Assembly (NCBI GenBank): GCA_050291725.1
Contig: JBNKKH010000013.1
Coordinates: 1 to 48,763 of the forward strand
DNA from: JAAGZL01 sp050291725
Lineage (GTDB): Bacteria > Pseudomonadota > Gammaproteobacteria > Chromatiales > Chromatiaceae
Direction: 5' to 3'
Length of the DNA: 48,763 nucleotides
The position numbers and the translations under genes were made by a program. A model generated the notes under the pieces. It was not told the origin of the DNA and ran no database searches. It worked only from the letters and a program-made list of their open reading frames with translations. Shown here piece by piece: positions 15,265 to 24,090 of this stretch; positions within the stretch are counted from its first letter, which is position 1; each line of letters begins with the position of its first letter.

Positions 15265-17871
15265 ATGATGACCAGCGCAGAACTCCGTAAAGCTTTCCTG
15301 GATTTTTTTATACAACGTGGGCATGAACAGGTTTCTAGCAGTTCGCTGGTGCCCCATGATGATCCTACCTTGCTGTTCACCAATGCAGGCATGGTTCAGT
15401 TCAAGGATGTGTTCCTTGGTCGTGAAAAGCGCAACTATAGCAAGGCTGTTAGTTCTCAACGCTGTGTGCGGGCCGGAGGCAAGCATAACGACTTGGAGAA
15501 TGTAGGTTATACAGCCCGTCACCACACCTTCTTCGAAATGCTGGGCAACTTCAGCTTTGGTGATTACTTCAAGCGAGAAGCTATTCAGTATGCTTGGGAA
15601 TTCCTCACTGTTGATCTGAAACTCCCGCCAGAGAAGCTCTGGGTTACCGTATATGAAGATGACGCTGAGGCTGAGGATATTTGGCTAAAGGAGATGGGAG
15701 TAAGTCCTGAGCGCTTTTCTCGATGTGGTGCTAAGGATAACTTCTGGTCTATGGGTGATACTGGACCCTGCGGACCCTGTTCGGAGATTTTCTATGATCA
15801 CGGGGCAGATATCTGGGGTGGTCCACCGGGAACCCCAGAAGAGGATGGAGACCGCTATATAGAGATATGGAATCTGGTCTTCATGCAGTACAACCGTGAC
15901 GCTTCCGGTAATTTGACACCGCTGCCCCATCCCTCAGTTGACACCGGCATGGGTCTGGAGCGGTTAGCGGCTGTGATGCAGAGTGTTCATAACAACTATG
16001 AGATTGATCTATTCGAGCATCTTATTAAAGCGGCAGGCAAATTAACCGGCTGTAATAATCTTGAAGAGAAATCGTTAAGGGTCATTGCTGACCATATCCG
16101 CTCTTGTGCCTTCCTGATTGTGGATGGAGTGCTGCCCTCCAACGAGGGCAGGGGCTATGTACTGCGTCGCATCATTCGTCGTGCTGTGCGTCACGGCTAT
16201 ATGCTTGGATTAGAAGATAGTTTCTTTTATCGCTTGGTACAACCTCTGTGTGATGAAATGGGAACTGCCTATCCCGAACTTAACCAGGCCAAGGATCAGG
16301 TTGAGAGGGTTCTCAAGCTGGAAGAGGAGCGTTTTGCCGAGACCCTGGAGCAAGGCATCAAGATCCTGGAACAGGCGATAGCGGCTATGGAAGGGAAGCA
16401 GATTCCTGGAGAGATCGCCTTCAAACTATATGATACCTACGGCTTTCCAGTTGATCTCACCGCAGATATAGCTAGAGAGCGTGAGCTAACCCTGGATATG
16501 GATGGCTTTGAGCGGGAGATGGAGGCGCAACGAGAACGTGCACGAGCCGCCAGCCAGTTTGGAGCGGTAGATGAATCATCCATGTCTCTAGAGGGTACAA
16601 CTGAGTTTGTTGGTTACGATCGGCAGAAAGAGGAGGCAACTATAATTGCCATAATCCAGGATGGAGAATCGGTTGATACCCTGGGGAACAAAGAGAAGGG
16701 AATGGTGGTGCTGGATCGTACCCCTTTCTATGCAGAGTCCGGTGGTCAGGTTGGTGATACCGGAGTGTTAGCGTTGGGTGATAATGAGTTTCTGGTTGAA
16801 GATACCCAGAAGCTGGCTAGTGGCGTATTCGTCCACATCGGTACATTTAGTGGCGATGTATTGCGGATAGGAGATAGCGTTGTTTGCCAAATTGATGCGG
16901 CTAAACAGGCCAGTACCGCACTTAACCACTCCGCCACTCATCTGCTGCATGCAGCCCTGCGCCAGGTATTAGGTGATCATGTCCAGCAGAAGGGATCTCT
17001 GGTTGATCCAGAGCGCCTTAGGTTCGACTTCTCCCATTTTGAGCCGGTAAGCCCGCAGCAACTGAGAGATATAGAGCGCCTGGTAAACGAAAAGATTCGC
17101 GGCAACGAGCCAGTTGAGACCAGAATTATGTCGTTGGAAGATGCCAAACAGAGCGGCGCCATGGCTCTATTCGGCGAGAAGTATGATGAACATGTGCGAG
17201 TTCTGCGCATGGGTGACTTCTCTACCGAACTGTGTGGTGGTATCCATGCCAAAGCGGTCGGGGATATAGGCCTGTTCAAGATTGTGTCAGAAAGTGGAAT
17301 TGCCTCTGGAGTTAGACGTATCGAAGCGGTGGTGGCGGAGCGTGCTATAGATTGGATAGAAGCAGACGGTCAGCGCCTGCAGCGCATTGCCGATTTGGTG
17401 AAGTCTGGCAGGGATGATCTGGACTCCAAAGTTGAGCAGTTGGTGGAGCGTAACCGCAAACTGGAGAAAGAGCTGGATCAGCTTAAATCTAAATTGGCCA
17501 GCTCCGCTGGCAGCGATCTAGCCTCCAGTGCTGTTGATCTCAACGGCGTTAAACTGCTTGCGGCTAATCTGGAGGGGGCTGACTCCAAGTCACTTAGAGA
17601 TACGGTTGATCATCTCAAAAACAAACTCGGCTCTGCAGTTATCGTATTGGCAACAGTAAGCGGGGAGAAGGTAAGCCTAATTGCTGGAGTTACCAAAGAC
17701 CAGACTGGTAAGATAAAGGCGGGTGATCTAATCAAGATGGTTGCAGAACAGGTTGGCGGAAAAGGCGGCGGTCGTCCCGACATGGCCCAGGCCGGTGGGA
17801 GTAAACCAGATGCCCTACCTCAGGCCTTGGAGTCAGTGCAACCATGGGTGGAGCAGAAGTTAGCTGGTTAA
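15265..17871 (+). CDS. alaS: Alanine--tRNA ligase
   Basis: AlaRS charges tRNA-Ala and edits mischarged Ser and Gly. At 868 residues it is full length. The class II catalytic core opens with TSAELRKAFLDFFIQRGHEQV and TLLFTNAGMVQFKDVFLG. The editing domain has NHSATHLLHAAL and the zinc-type CGGIHA. A coiled coil (about 715-745) leads to the C-terminal C-Ala domain, which ends GGKGGGRPDMAQAGG. ATG codons at 15265 and 15268 are both possible. The position between recX and lysC/csrA is the conserved order. Confidence 0.98.
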   Translation: MMTSAELRKAFLDFFIQRGHEQVSSSSLVPHDDPTLLFTNAGMVQFKDVFLGREKRNYSKAVSSQRCVRAGGKHNDLENVGYTARHHTFFEMLGNFSFGDYFKREAIQYAWEFLTVDLKLPPEKLWVTVYEDDAEAEDIWLKEMGVSPERFSRCGAKDNFWSMGDTGPCGPCSEIFYDHGADIWGGPPGTPEEDGDRYIEIWNLVFMQYNRDASGNLTPLPHPSVDTGMGLERLAAVMQSVHNNYEIDLFEHLIKAAGKLTGCNNLEEKSLRVIADHIRSCAFLIVDGVLPSNEGRGYVLRRIIRRAVRHGYMLGLEDSFFYRLVQPLCDEMGTAYPELNQAKDQVERVLKLEEERFAETLEQGIKILEQAIAAMEGKQIPGEIAFKLYDTYGFPVDLTADIARERELTLDMDGFEREMEAQRERARAASQFGAVDESSMSLEGTTEFVGYDRQKEEATIIAIIQDGESVDTLGNKEKGMVVLDRTPFYAESGGQVGDTGVLALGDNEFLVEDTQKLASGVFVHIGTFSGDVLRIGDSVVCQIDAAKQASTALNHSATHLLHAALRQVLGDHVQQKGSLVDPERLRFDFSHFEPVSPQQLRDIERLVNEKIRGNEPVETRIMSLEDAKQSGAMALFGEKYDEHVRVLRMGDFSTELCGGIHAKAVGDIGLFKIVSESGIASGVRRIEAVVAERAIDWIEADGQRLQRIADLVKSGRDDLDSKVEQLVERNRKLEKELDQLKSKLASSAGSDLASSAVDLNGVKLLAANLEGADSKSLRDTVDHLKNKLGSAVIVLATVSGEKVSLIAGVTKDQTGKIKAGDLIKMVAEQVGGKGGGRPDMAQAGGSKPDALPQALESVQPWVEQKLAG

Positions 17872-18025
17872 CCCCTGCGCACCAAGTAAAATATAGAAAA
17901 ATCGTAATATTTCGCATTAATACTATTTATCCAGGCTATAATTTAGTGTTTAATTATTGGCCTTTAGTTATCCCATCCTTAAATCGGCTGGGATGATGGG
18001 GCTGTTGAGAGCTAGAAAATAATAT

Positions 18026-19255
18026 ATGTCACTGATTGTCCAAAAATTTGGCGGTACCTCAGTAGGTACCATAGAACGCATCGAAGCGGTTGCGCAGAAG
18101 GTGAAGGGTGTCCGTGAGCGCGGTGATGATGTGGTTGTGGTGGTATCAGCTATGTCTGGCGAAACCAATCGCCTGATAGGTCTGGCTAGCGAAATATCAG
18201 AACGCCCAGATCCCCGTGAGATGGATGTTCTAGTCTCCACCGGAGAGCAGGTAACCATTGCTCTACTCTGTATGGCGTTGAAAAAGATCGACTGCCCAGC
18301 CCGCTCATATACTGGCGGTCAGATTCGTATTTTGACCGATAAGGCTCATGGCAAGGCGCGCATCCTGGATATTGATAATGAGCCGGTACGATCCGACCTG
18401 GAAGCTGGTCGAGTAGTTGTAGTAGCTGGATTTCAGGGTGTAGACGAAGATGGAAACATAACCACTCTAGGGCGCGGCGGTTCAGATACCACCGCAGTTG
18501 CCATGGCTGCAGCCCTCAAGGCGGATGAGTGCCAGATCTTCACCGATGTGGATGGAGTCTACACCACCGACCCCAGGGTAGAGCCGAAAGCGCGCCGACT
18601 GGAACGCATCACCTTTGAGGAGATGCTAGAGATGGCCAGTCTCGGCTCTAAAGTGCTACAGATTCGCGCTGTAGAGTTTGCAGGTAAATACAACGTTCCC
18701 TTGCGCGTCCTCTCAAGTTTTGAGGAAGGCGAGGGTACTCTGATTAGTTTTGAGGACGATGGTATGGAAGAGGCAAAGATTTCCGGAATCGCATTTAACC
18801 GCGATGAGGCAAAACTTACTATTCTGGGAGTTCCGGATAAGCCTGGTATAGCCCACGAAATCCTGGGCCCGGTTGCTGATGCGAACATAGAAGTAGATAT
18901 GATCGTGCAGAATATAGCTGAAGATGAAACCACAGATTTCACCTTTACCGTGCACCGCAATGACTATGCTAAGACATTGGAGATCCTACAGGCCACCGCA
19001 TCTGAACTGAATGCTCGTGAGGTAAAAGGTGACGACGCCATTGTAAAGATATCTCTAGTTGGGGTTGGTATGCGCTCTCATGCTGGCATTGCCAGCACTA
19101 TGTTTGAGGCTCTGGCCAAGGATGGGATTAATATTCGCATGATTTCCACCTCTGAGATAAAAATCTCCGTTGTTGTGGATGAGAAATACCTGGAGCTGGG
19201 GGTGAGGGCGTTGCACGAAGCTTTTGAGTTACCCAAAGAGACAGCTTCAGTCTGA
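18026..19255 (+). CDS. lysC: Aspartate kinase (monofunctional, two ACT domains)
   Basis: Catalyses the first step of the Lys/Thr/Met pathway, phosphorylating aspartate with ATP. 409 residues: the amino acid kinase domain starts VQKFGGTSVG and includes LGRGGSDTTAVA and FTDVDGVYTTDPR. Two ACT domains (about 265-400; LGVPDKPGIAHEILG, ISLVGVGMRSHAGIAS) give feedback inhibition. Length and domains match the lysC/ask type of non-enteric Gammaproteobacteria. The Shine-Dalgarno is weak. An imperfect ATCCCA...TGGGAT hairpin precedes the gene (about 17970-17997), but I see no lysine riboswitch in the 154-bp leader. Confidence 0.95.
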   Translation: MSLIVQKFGGTSVGTIERIEAVAQKVKGVRERGDDVVVVVSAMSGETNRLIGLASEISERPDPREMDVLVSTGEQVTIALLCMALKKIDCPARSYTGGQIRILTDKAHGKARILDIDNEPVRSDLEAGRVVVVAGFQGVDEDGNITTLGRGGSDTTAVAMAAALKADECQIFTDVDGVYTTDPRVEPKARRLERITFEEMLEMASLGSKVLQIRAVEFAGKYNVPLRVLSSFEEGEGTLISFEDDGMEEAKISGIAFNRDEAKLTILGVPDKPGIAHEILGPVADANIEVDMIVQNIAEDETTDFTFTVHRNDYAKTLEILQATASELNAREVKGDDAIVKISLVGVGMRSHAGIASTMFEALAKDGINIRMISTSEIKISVVVDEKYLELGVRALHEAFELPKETASV

Positions 19256-19501
19256 AAAGTAAAATACCAAAAAACTATAGTGAAAATTGAATAAAATAGC
19301 CTATTATTAGTGTGGAAGTAGGGTGAAATATTTTTGTAATTAATTACCCTGCTGGTAGAATCTTAATGTCTTAAATCTGCTTACTTTCGTAGATTAAGAG
19401 CTTGGTTGGCCGTAGAGATGAGAATCGGGACAACACATGGAAGTCAATAATATCCGATATTGAAACTACGTCCGTATTTCGGGAAACAGGGAGATTGGAT
19501 T

Positions 19502-19693
19502 ATGTTAATACTGACTCGCCGTGTGGGCGAAACTCTGATGATTGGTGATGAGGTCACCGTAACTGTGCTTGGCGTGAAGGGGAATCAGGTACGGATTGGT
19601 GTAAATGCACCGCGTGATGTTTCAGTGCATCGTGAAGAGATTTACGAACGCATTAAAGCAGAACAGGCAGAGCAACAAGCGTCTGGAGAATAA
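19502..19693 (+). CDS. csrA: Carbon storage regulator CsrA (RsmA)
   Basis: A 63-residue RNA-binding dimer that represses or activates translation by binding GGA motifs in mRNA leaders. The sequence MLILTRRVGETLMIGDEV...VRIGVNAPRDVSVHREEIY is canonical, including the basic RNA-contact residues at Arg6/Arg7 and VHREEI. The ATG at 19502 is chosen over an upstream start at 19460 because CsrA proteins begin MLILTRR; GGGAG lies ahead of it. Its antagonist may be the GGA-rich RNA near 43.8 kb in this window. Confidence 0.97.
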   Translation: MLILTRRVGETLMIGDEVTVTVLGVKGNQVRIGVNAPRDVSVHREEIYERIKAEQAEQQASGE

Positions 19694-19800
19694 GGCGTAT
19701 GTAAGGTAGTGGCTTGCTCATATTGAGAGGCCACTCTCTTATTCTTTTACAAAACCTGCAATATCACTTGTAACAGATTATTCTGCTGTTAGAATTGCAT

Positions 19801-19840
19801 CGGCCGATTCCAATTAAGGAAACGGCCGTTAGTTTTTATT
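19801..19840 (+). terminator. Intrinsic terminator after csrA
   Basis: Stem CGGCCGATTCC (19801-19811) / GGAAACGGCCG (19818-19828) with one mismatch is followed by TTAGTTTTTATT. It ends directly at the first base of tRNA-Ser, so the tRNA promoter must overlap it or the tRNA is read through from csrA. A weaker GAGAG/CTCTC hairpin with T-rich tail lies near 19721-19748. Confidence 0.6.
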
Positions 19841-19933
19841 GGAGAGCTGGCCGAGCGGCTGAAGGCGCTCCCCTGCTAAGGGAGTATGGGGTTTATAGCT
19901 CCATCGAGGGTTCGAATCCCTCGCTCTCCGCCA
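19841..19933 (+). tRNA. tRNA-Ser (GCU)
   Basis: A 93-nt class II tRNA with encoded CCA. The acceptor stem GGAGAGC...GCTCTCC, a D-arm with GGCCGAGCGGCTGAAGG, the anticodon loop CTGCTAA giving anticodon GCU, a long variable arm and the TTCGAAT T-loop are all visible. The order alaS-lysC-csrA-tRNA-Ser-tRNA-Arg is conserved in Gammaproteobacteria. Confidence 0.97.
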
Positions 19934-19990
19934 TATTTATTATATGGTGTTGGGCTTGAGTATCCTACGGGGTACAATTAGTCCACAATT

Positions 19991-20018
19991 CGAACCACTC
20001 GATATAACAAGTGGTTCG
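19991..20018. repeat. Inverted repeat between the two tRNA genes
   Basis: A perfect 9-bp inverted repeat, CGAACCACT (19991-19999) and AGTGGTTCG (20010-20018), with a 10-nt loop. There is no T-run. It sits just before the partial tRNA-Ser repeat. Confidence 0.6.
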
Positions 20019-20062
20019 ACCGCGGAGCGCGGTAGCGCGTAGCAGCAGCGACCGCAGGGAGT

Positions 20063-20079
20063 AATCCCTCGCTCTCCGC
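20063..20079 (+). repeat. 17-bp direct repeat of the tRNA-Ser 3' end
   Basis: AATCCCTCGCTCTCCGC here repeats exactly the tRNA-Ser 3' end at 19915-19931. A copy of a tRNA 3' end downstream of the intact gene is the usual trace of site-specific integration (attL/attR). It could also be a duplicated processing remnant. The 131 bp in between hold no gene. Confidence 0.7.
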
Positions 20080-20163
20080 TATAAATTGGCTGTTTCTAAG
20101 AAAACTGCTAATAATTTGACAATCAAGGGCAAAATCATCAGAATTCGCCCTCCAAAGAAATGA

Positions 20164-20240
20164 GCGCCCGTAGCTCAGCTGGATAGAGTACCTGGCTACG
20201 AACCAGGTGGTCGGAGGTTCGAATCCTTCCGGGCGCGCCA
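20164..20240 (+). tRNA. tRNA-Arg (ACG)
   Basis: A 77-nt cloverleaf with encoded CCA. The acceptor stem is GCGCCCG/CGGGCGC, the D-arm AGCTCAGCTGGATAGAG, the anticodon stem-loop CCTGG-CTACGAA-CCAGG gives anticodon ACG (read as ICG after deamination), and the T-loop is TTCGAAT. An antisense frame across both tRNAs gives the well-known spurious RPEGFEPPT 'protein' and is not a gene. Confidence 0.98.
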
Positions 20241-20247
20241 TATACAG

Positions 20248-20277
20248 AAAAGGCCTCCACAGAGTGGGGGCCTTTTT
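20248..20277 (+). terminator. Intrinsic terminator after tRNA-Arg
   Basis: AAAAGGCCTCCAC and a complementary arm in TGGGGGCCTTTTT enclose an AGAG loop, ending in a T-run. It ends the tRNA transcript; the accessory region starts beyond it. Confidence 0.85.
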
Positions 20278-20492
20278 ATTTATTGTGACTGTGTTAGGTG
20301 AGAATCTCCCTAGGTTCGATAAAAATGCAGGAAGAATTTTTTGCCGTGCGCAGCGCGACCCCTAAAGGGTGAGGCACTTGGAAGTGTCTAGTTAATCTTA
20401 CAGGCGTATAAATATACTAACCCTGCCTAGAGGATGCGTTGAATTCTGACCACTTTGTTTAGGTATAACTATTAAATAACAAAGGCAATAAA

Positions 20493-21650
20493 TTACATGC
20501 TACCAATATGAGTTAGTTTTATCTGTTTTGTCATCATATCTTTCCCCTCTAACGATATATTCCACTGGTAGTGGAAGTTTTTTCGCAATCTTCTGGAAAA
20601 TAATACTTGCCATGACAGCTTTTTCCCCTGTTGTCTTTTAGGAATTAGGCGAGAGGATAAGTCTTCATTTATGTATGCATCACCTTCAGTTAGGTTGGTG
20701 TGTAATTCGGCATCTAAGGAGTAAGCTGAGCTTTCTATATACAGCTTTATACCGCAAAGGGTTCCAATGTTGGTAGAGTGGTACTGGTTAGGTGTTACTG
20801 GTACAGCTTCAACTTCTTTTGCTTTGGTTTTTCCAAAACGTATAGCGGCACAATTACTATCTTTGGGAGCACGTAGTTCTATGAGTCGTGATAGTACATT
20901 TGGGATTTTTTGGGATATTTTAGCTTCCTGGGTAGTGTTCTTGTCGTTGTTATTTATTGCCCAAAGGGTTGTTATAACGCCTACTATACCAATTAGAGAG
21001 AAGGCCAATATTTTATTAAAGGTTGGTTTATTGTTGTTGTGACTACTTAATAATAATGTTGGCTTTTGAGAGATTTTAGATTTATCACTTATACTGTTTT
21101 GCAGCTTTAAATGATTGAAGACTTCTTCTACAGAGTCTAGGCTCAGGATAGGTGGTATATTTGGTTGTTCTTTTAGTGAAGACTCACTATTTTGCCTAGG
21201 TATTACAACTGTTATTGGAATTTCTGAGTTTTTTAACTCGGCAAATAGTCCAGATGAGTTGAGCAGCTTTTTGGCGACATGATCCACAGGGAGTATATTT
21301 AAATCACTGTCTACTTCACCGGTCAACCATAGTACTTGATCTGGTGTGTCATCCTTTCCCGCTAGTCTGCCTGCCGCTTTAAGCGCGTGAGCAACAATGG
21401 CACCAAGCTGCCAACTACTACCTCCTGTAATCCTTTCCGAAACATCCATTCGGTATACAGGGTGACCATATAAACGCTCTATAGTACCTGTGGGTTTTCG
21501 TACAAATGCATCATAGGCTGGGCTGATAGGTAGCGATTCGGATGTATTTCGCATGCAGATAACAGAGCGTACCTCAGGGTCCTCTTTTTCGAGGCGTTGC
21601 ACCTCGGATGGACCGTCGGTAGTCGCTATATAAATACGAATTTTACTCAC
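20493..21650 (-). CDS. Unknown membrane protein with Lon-protease-like N-terminal domain (third gene of operon)
   Basis: 385 residues. Residues ~60-181 follow the Lon (S16) proteolytic domain by eye: VSERITGGSSWQLG corresponds to the strand and loop of the catalytic Ser (Ser78/Ser79), VLWLTGEVDSDLNILPVDHVAKKLL to TGEI..VLPIGGLKEKLL, and ITVVIPRQN...SLDSVEEVFNHL to the domain's last strands. In an ungapped reading the catalytic Lys falls on Ala126, with Lys127/128 beside it, so activity is uncertain. A single membrane span lies at about 213-231. The C-terminal ~135 residues contain two Cys and may be periplasmic; I do not recognise them. The GTG start overlaps the preceding gene's stop by 4 nt. 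Function unknown. Confidence 0.65.
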   Translation of the reverse strand: MSKIRIYIATTDGPSEVQRLEKEDPEVRSVICMRNTSESLPISPAYDAFVRKPTGTIERLYGHPVYRMDVSERITGGSSWQLGAIVAHALKAAGRLAGKDDTPDQVLWLTGEVDSDLNILPVDHVAKKLLNSSGLFAELKNSEIPITVVIPRQNSESSLKEQPNIPPILSLDSVEEVFNHLKLQNSISDKSKISQKPTLLLSSHNNNKPTFNKILAFSLIGIVGVITTLWAINNNDKNTTQEAKISQKIPNVLSRLIELRAPKDSNCAAIRFGKTKAKEVEAVPVTPNQYHSTNIGTLCGIKLYIESSAYSLDAELHTNLTEGDAYINEDLSSRLIPKRQQGKKLSWQVLFSRRLRKNFHYQWNISLEGKDMMTKQIKLTHIGSM

Positions 21651-22195
21651 TGCAAAAATATCTCGCTGCTATGTTTGCGAATTGCGTTGGCCAGTTCAGA
21701 ATCAGATTGAATAAGTAACTGTATTTGATTGTCATGTGGGTCAGGTAGCGGCTGTTTTAGATAGTCACCATTTTCGTCGTGCAAGATTAAGAGCCTTGGT
21801 GGGCTTATATTATCCACTAGTATTTCAATTATGAGGTATAGTTGCTTTGGCTCTACTTTTGATGGATGGAGGCGAATACGAAAGTTCCCGGCTTCCCTTT
21901 CTGTGATTTCGCCACTACTAGCTGCAGCTACACTAGGTAGGTAATAGTTGGAGCACTTAATTAATAGTCGATGGAATGATTGGCGAAGCCGTGGGTTGCT
22001 TTTAAGAGCATGTCTGACTTCAAATGGTATAGGGAAATTTGGCCGTGAGGCGTAAGCATAGAGCTGTGCGGGACTAATATGCGATAGCTTAGAGCTATCT
22101 CTATTAGCCTTGGTTGAATCTAGAATAGACAGTGCGGTAAAAGCCCTCTTGGCTATTTCTAGTTCTTGATTGGTATAAGCAATCCTATTTGGCAT
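21647..22195 (-). CDS. Unknown soluble protein, second gene of Lon-like operon
   Basis: 182 residues, not recognised. Residues 1-90 are helical and basic; the stretch ~100-160 (SGEITEREAGNFRIRLHPSKVEPKQLYLIIEILV) is strand-rich and hydrophobic, suggesting a small beta domain. There is no signal peptide or membrane span. It sits 18 nt after the first gene of the operon and its stop overlaps the start of the Lon-like gene (GTGA), so the two are translationally coupled and the products may act together. I make no functional call. Confidence 0.6.
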   Translation of the reverse strand: MPNRIAYTNQELEIAKRAFTALSILDSTKANRDSSKLSHISPAQLYAYASRPNFPIPFEVRHALKSNPRLRQSFHRLLIKCSNYYLPSVAAASSGEITEREAGNFRIRLHPSKVEPKQLYLIIEILVDNISPPRLLILHDENGDYLKQPLPDPHDNQIQLLIQSDSELANAIRKHSSEIFLQ

Positions 22196-22213
22196 AAGCG
22201 GTTCTCAATCCAG

Positions 22214-23854
22214 TTATTGCGTGGAATCTGCTCCACAATAAAGTATATGGAATTGTTTGGAGAAAATTTCTTTGTCTTTTGTGTATTGCTGTTGCCAGTC
22301 ACCCTTTGGGGGTGGCTGAACTTCTAGTGTATGCAAAAATGCTTCTAGTTGTTTTCTTAGTCTGTTAAGAGAGTTACTGCCAGATACAAACCCATTGATT
22401 GTTGTTGGCTGTTCCAAATCTTCTTTAAATCCCTTGCGGGCAATCTTTTTAAAGGCAGTATGTGCATTTTTTGCTAGATCTACTAATGGATTTTGCTGAG
22501 TAGATTTATGGCAAGCATACTGAAAAAAATTAGTTTTTATGGCTTCGAGAGATGTTTTATCGCCATTAGTAGATAATGCAGATAAATTAAGATTTGGTTG
22601 AAGTTCCAGGGCCAGTGATATTGCGTCATTATGTTTTGATGTAATTAATACGTGGGCACTAGCCATAAGAGCGCGTCTAGAGTGTTCTAGGTCTTTTGAG
22701 AAAATATCTATGCGTTCTAAGTAGCTATTAGTGTTGTAATCTTCGATTATCTCAAGAATCTTATTAGATGTGGCTTTATCCCTTAATGCTTGAGTTAGGC
22801 ACTTGCGCAGTGGGTCAAAGACTTCACAGCGAAGTAATGAAAGAGCAAGTGGATTAGCAGTGCGTCCGCTTTCGGAGACGCGTTCTAGGCGTGCTTGTTC
22901 CTTACTGTTTAGGAATTTAATTTCTTTGGCTGGAGGACTCTGTAGTTCATGTAATGGGTTAGTAGGTGTGTCTATCGTCTCAACAATTCTCAGTACCTCA
23001 TCTGGATCAATCTCGTCGCTATCACGGTTGTTTCCTATGGTGCGAGCGTTTTTGATGCCTCTGAGTGTTTCAATATGTTCTAGGGTGTTTCGAAGGTGTA
23101 CGAATAGCTTATATACTGTCGGAAACGTTTTGAAATCTAATCCATCTTTAGCGTCTAGTAATGATTGTTGCTTCCAGAAATTGAGTAATAGCTCGTCATT
23201 AATTGTATTGTGATCGAAACCAGTTGAGTGGTTGTCTTTTAAAAAGTTAATTAGCCGGTGAAATTTGCGTTGTTCCTGAGCTGTAGGTAGATGTAGCTTT
23301 AAAAAATCATATAATTTTTTTGATAGTTTGTTTGCACAGTCTGAAATGGTTTGTTTTGAGGGATGATCATGTATTACCTGCTGTATAACTTCATCAAGTT
23401 CTAGATATCCTAAAGCAGAAGTAAGAAAATCCATTAGTGCTACCAATAGTGGCATGCGGCTAAACGATACATTAAAGGTAATATCACTACTGTTTATATC
23501 AACCCCGGTATCTACCAGAGCGAAGTATGGTAGGAGCCAATCCGATTGTTGTAATGAGTTTTGTATATAAGCACGGAAATTACTTGGTCTTGCTAGTCCG
23601 CTACCCCAGAAAAAGTTTTCTACTCTATTTTGTCTGTTAGTAGGACCGCAGGAGTTAGCAATCACTATTAGATGACATAGCTCTAAGATTGCTGGTGCAT
23701 ATGAACGGCAAACAAGAATGCGCGCTAATTCGCGGCAAGTTTTATGTGCGAACTTGGGTTCGCCATCTATCTCACTCTCTGTTACAAGATTTAGAAAAGA
23801 AGAGAACTCGGTACTTTTTTGGGCCTCAAAAAGCCAATGTACATTATCATCCAA
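22214..23854 (-). CDS. Unknown large helical protein, first gene of Lon-like operon
   Basis: 546 residues, almost entirely alpha-helical by composition, with no signal peptide, membrane span or recognised catalytic motif. It contains stretches such as RRALMASAHVLITSKHNDAISLALELQP that look like helical repeats. Nearest-neighbour logic makes it the first gene of a three-gene leftward operon with the 182-residue protein and the Lon-like membrane protein. The ATG at 23854 has no strong Shine-Dalgarno. Base composition is AT-richer than in the core block, consistent with acquired DNA next to tRNA genes. Function unknown. Confidence 0.6.
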   Translation of the reverse strand: MDDNVHWLFEAQKSTEFSSFLNLVTESEIDGEPKFAHKTCRELARILVCRSYAPAILELCHLIVIANSCGPTNRQNRVENFFWGSGLARPSNFRAYIQNSLQQSDWLLPYFALVDTGVDINSSDITFNVSFSRMPLLVALMDFLTSALGYLELDEVIQQVIHDHPSKQTISDCANKLSKKLYDFLKLHLPTAQEQRKFHRLINFLKDNHSTGFDHNTINDELLLNFWKQQSLLDAKDGLDFKTFPTVYKLFVHLRNTLEHIETLRGIKNARTIGNNRDSDEIDPDEVLRIVETIDTPTNPLHELQSPPAKEIKFLNSKEQARLERVSESGRTANPLALSLLRCEVFDPLRKCLTQALRDKATSNKILEIIEDYNTNSYLERIDIFSKDLEHSRRALMASAHVLITSKHNDAISLALELQPNLNLSALSTNGDKTSLEAIKTNFFQYACHKSTQQNPLVDLAKNAHTAFKKIARKGFKEDLEQPTTINGFVSGSNSLNRLRKQLEAFLHTLEVQPPPKGDWQQQYTKDKEIFSKQFHILYCGADSTQ

Positions 23855-24090
23855 TTGTTTTTATTTCCCTAACTATGATGTTTATGGTTTATTCATTGAA
23901 CATGAATTTCCATAACTAACCTGAATCGAGAAACAATAAATATTTATTATAGTTGCTAGGTCCGAACCATAGTTAAATGGCCAGGAATATAGGGCAGCCA
24001 TTTTTAGTCTGGAGTGCCAGAAATATAGTAATTATCTACCATACACACCGAATAGTAACTCCGATGTAAATCCCTGGCAATTCTACCGTG

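Noticed and set aside
17872..18025. Lysine riboswitch upstream of lysC
   Set aside because: The leader is too short and lacks the conserved core; only one imperfect hairpin is visible.
19978..20241. A minus-strand frame starting MARPEGFEPPTTWF across both tRNA genes
   Set aside because: It is the antisense of tRNA-Arg and the tRNA-Ser repeat; RPEGFEPPT is a well-known spurious translation.
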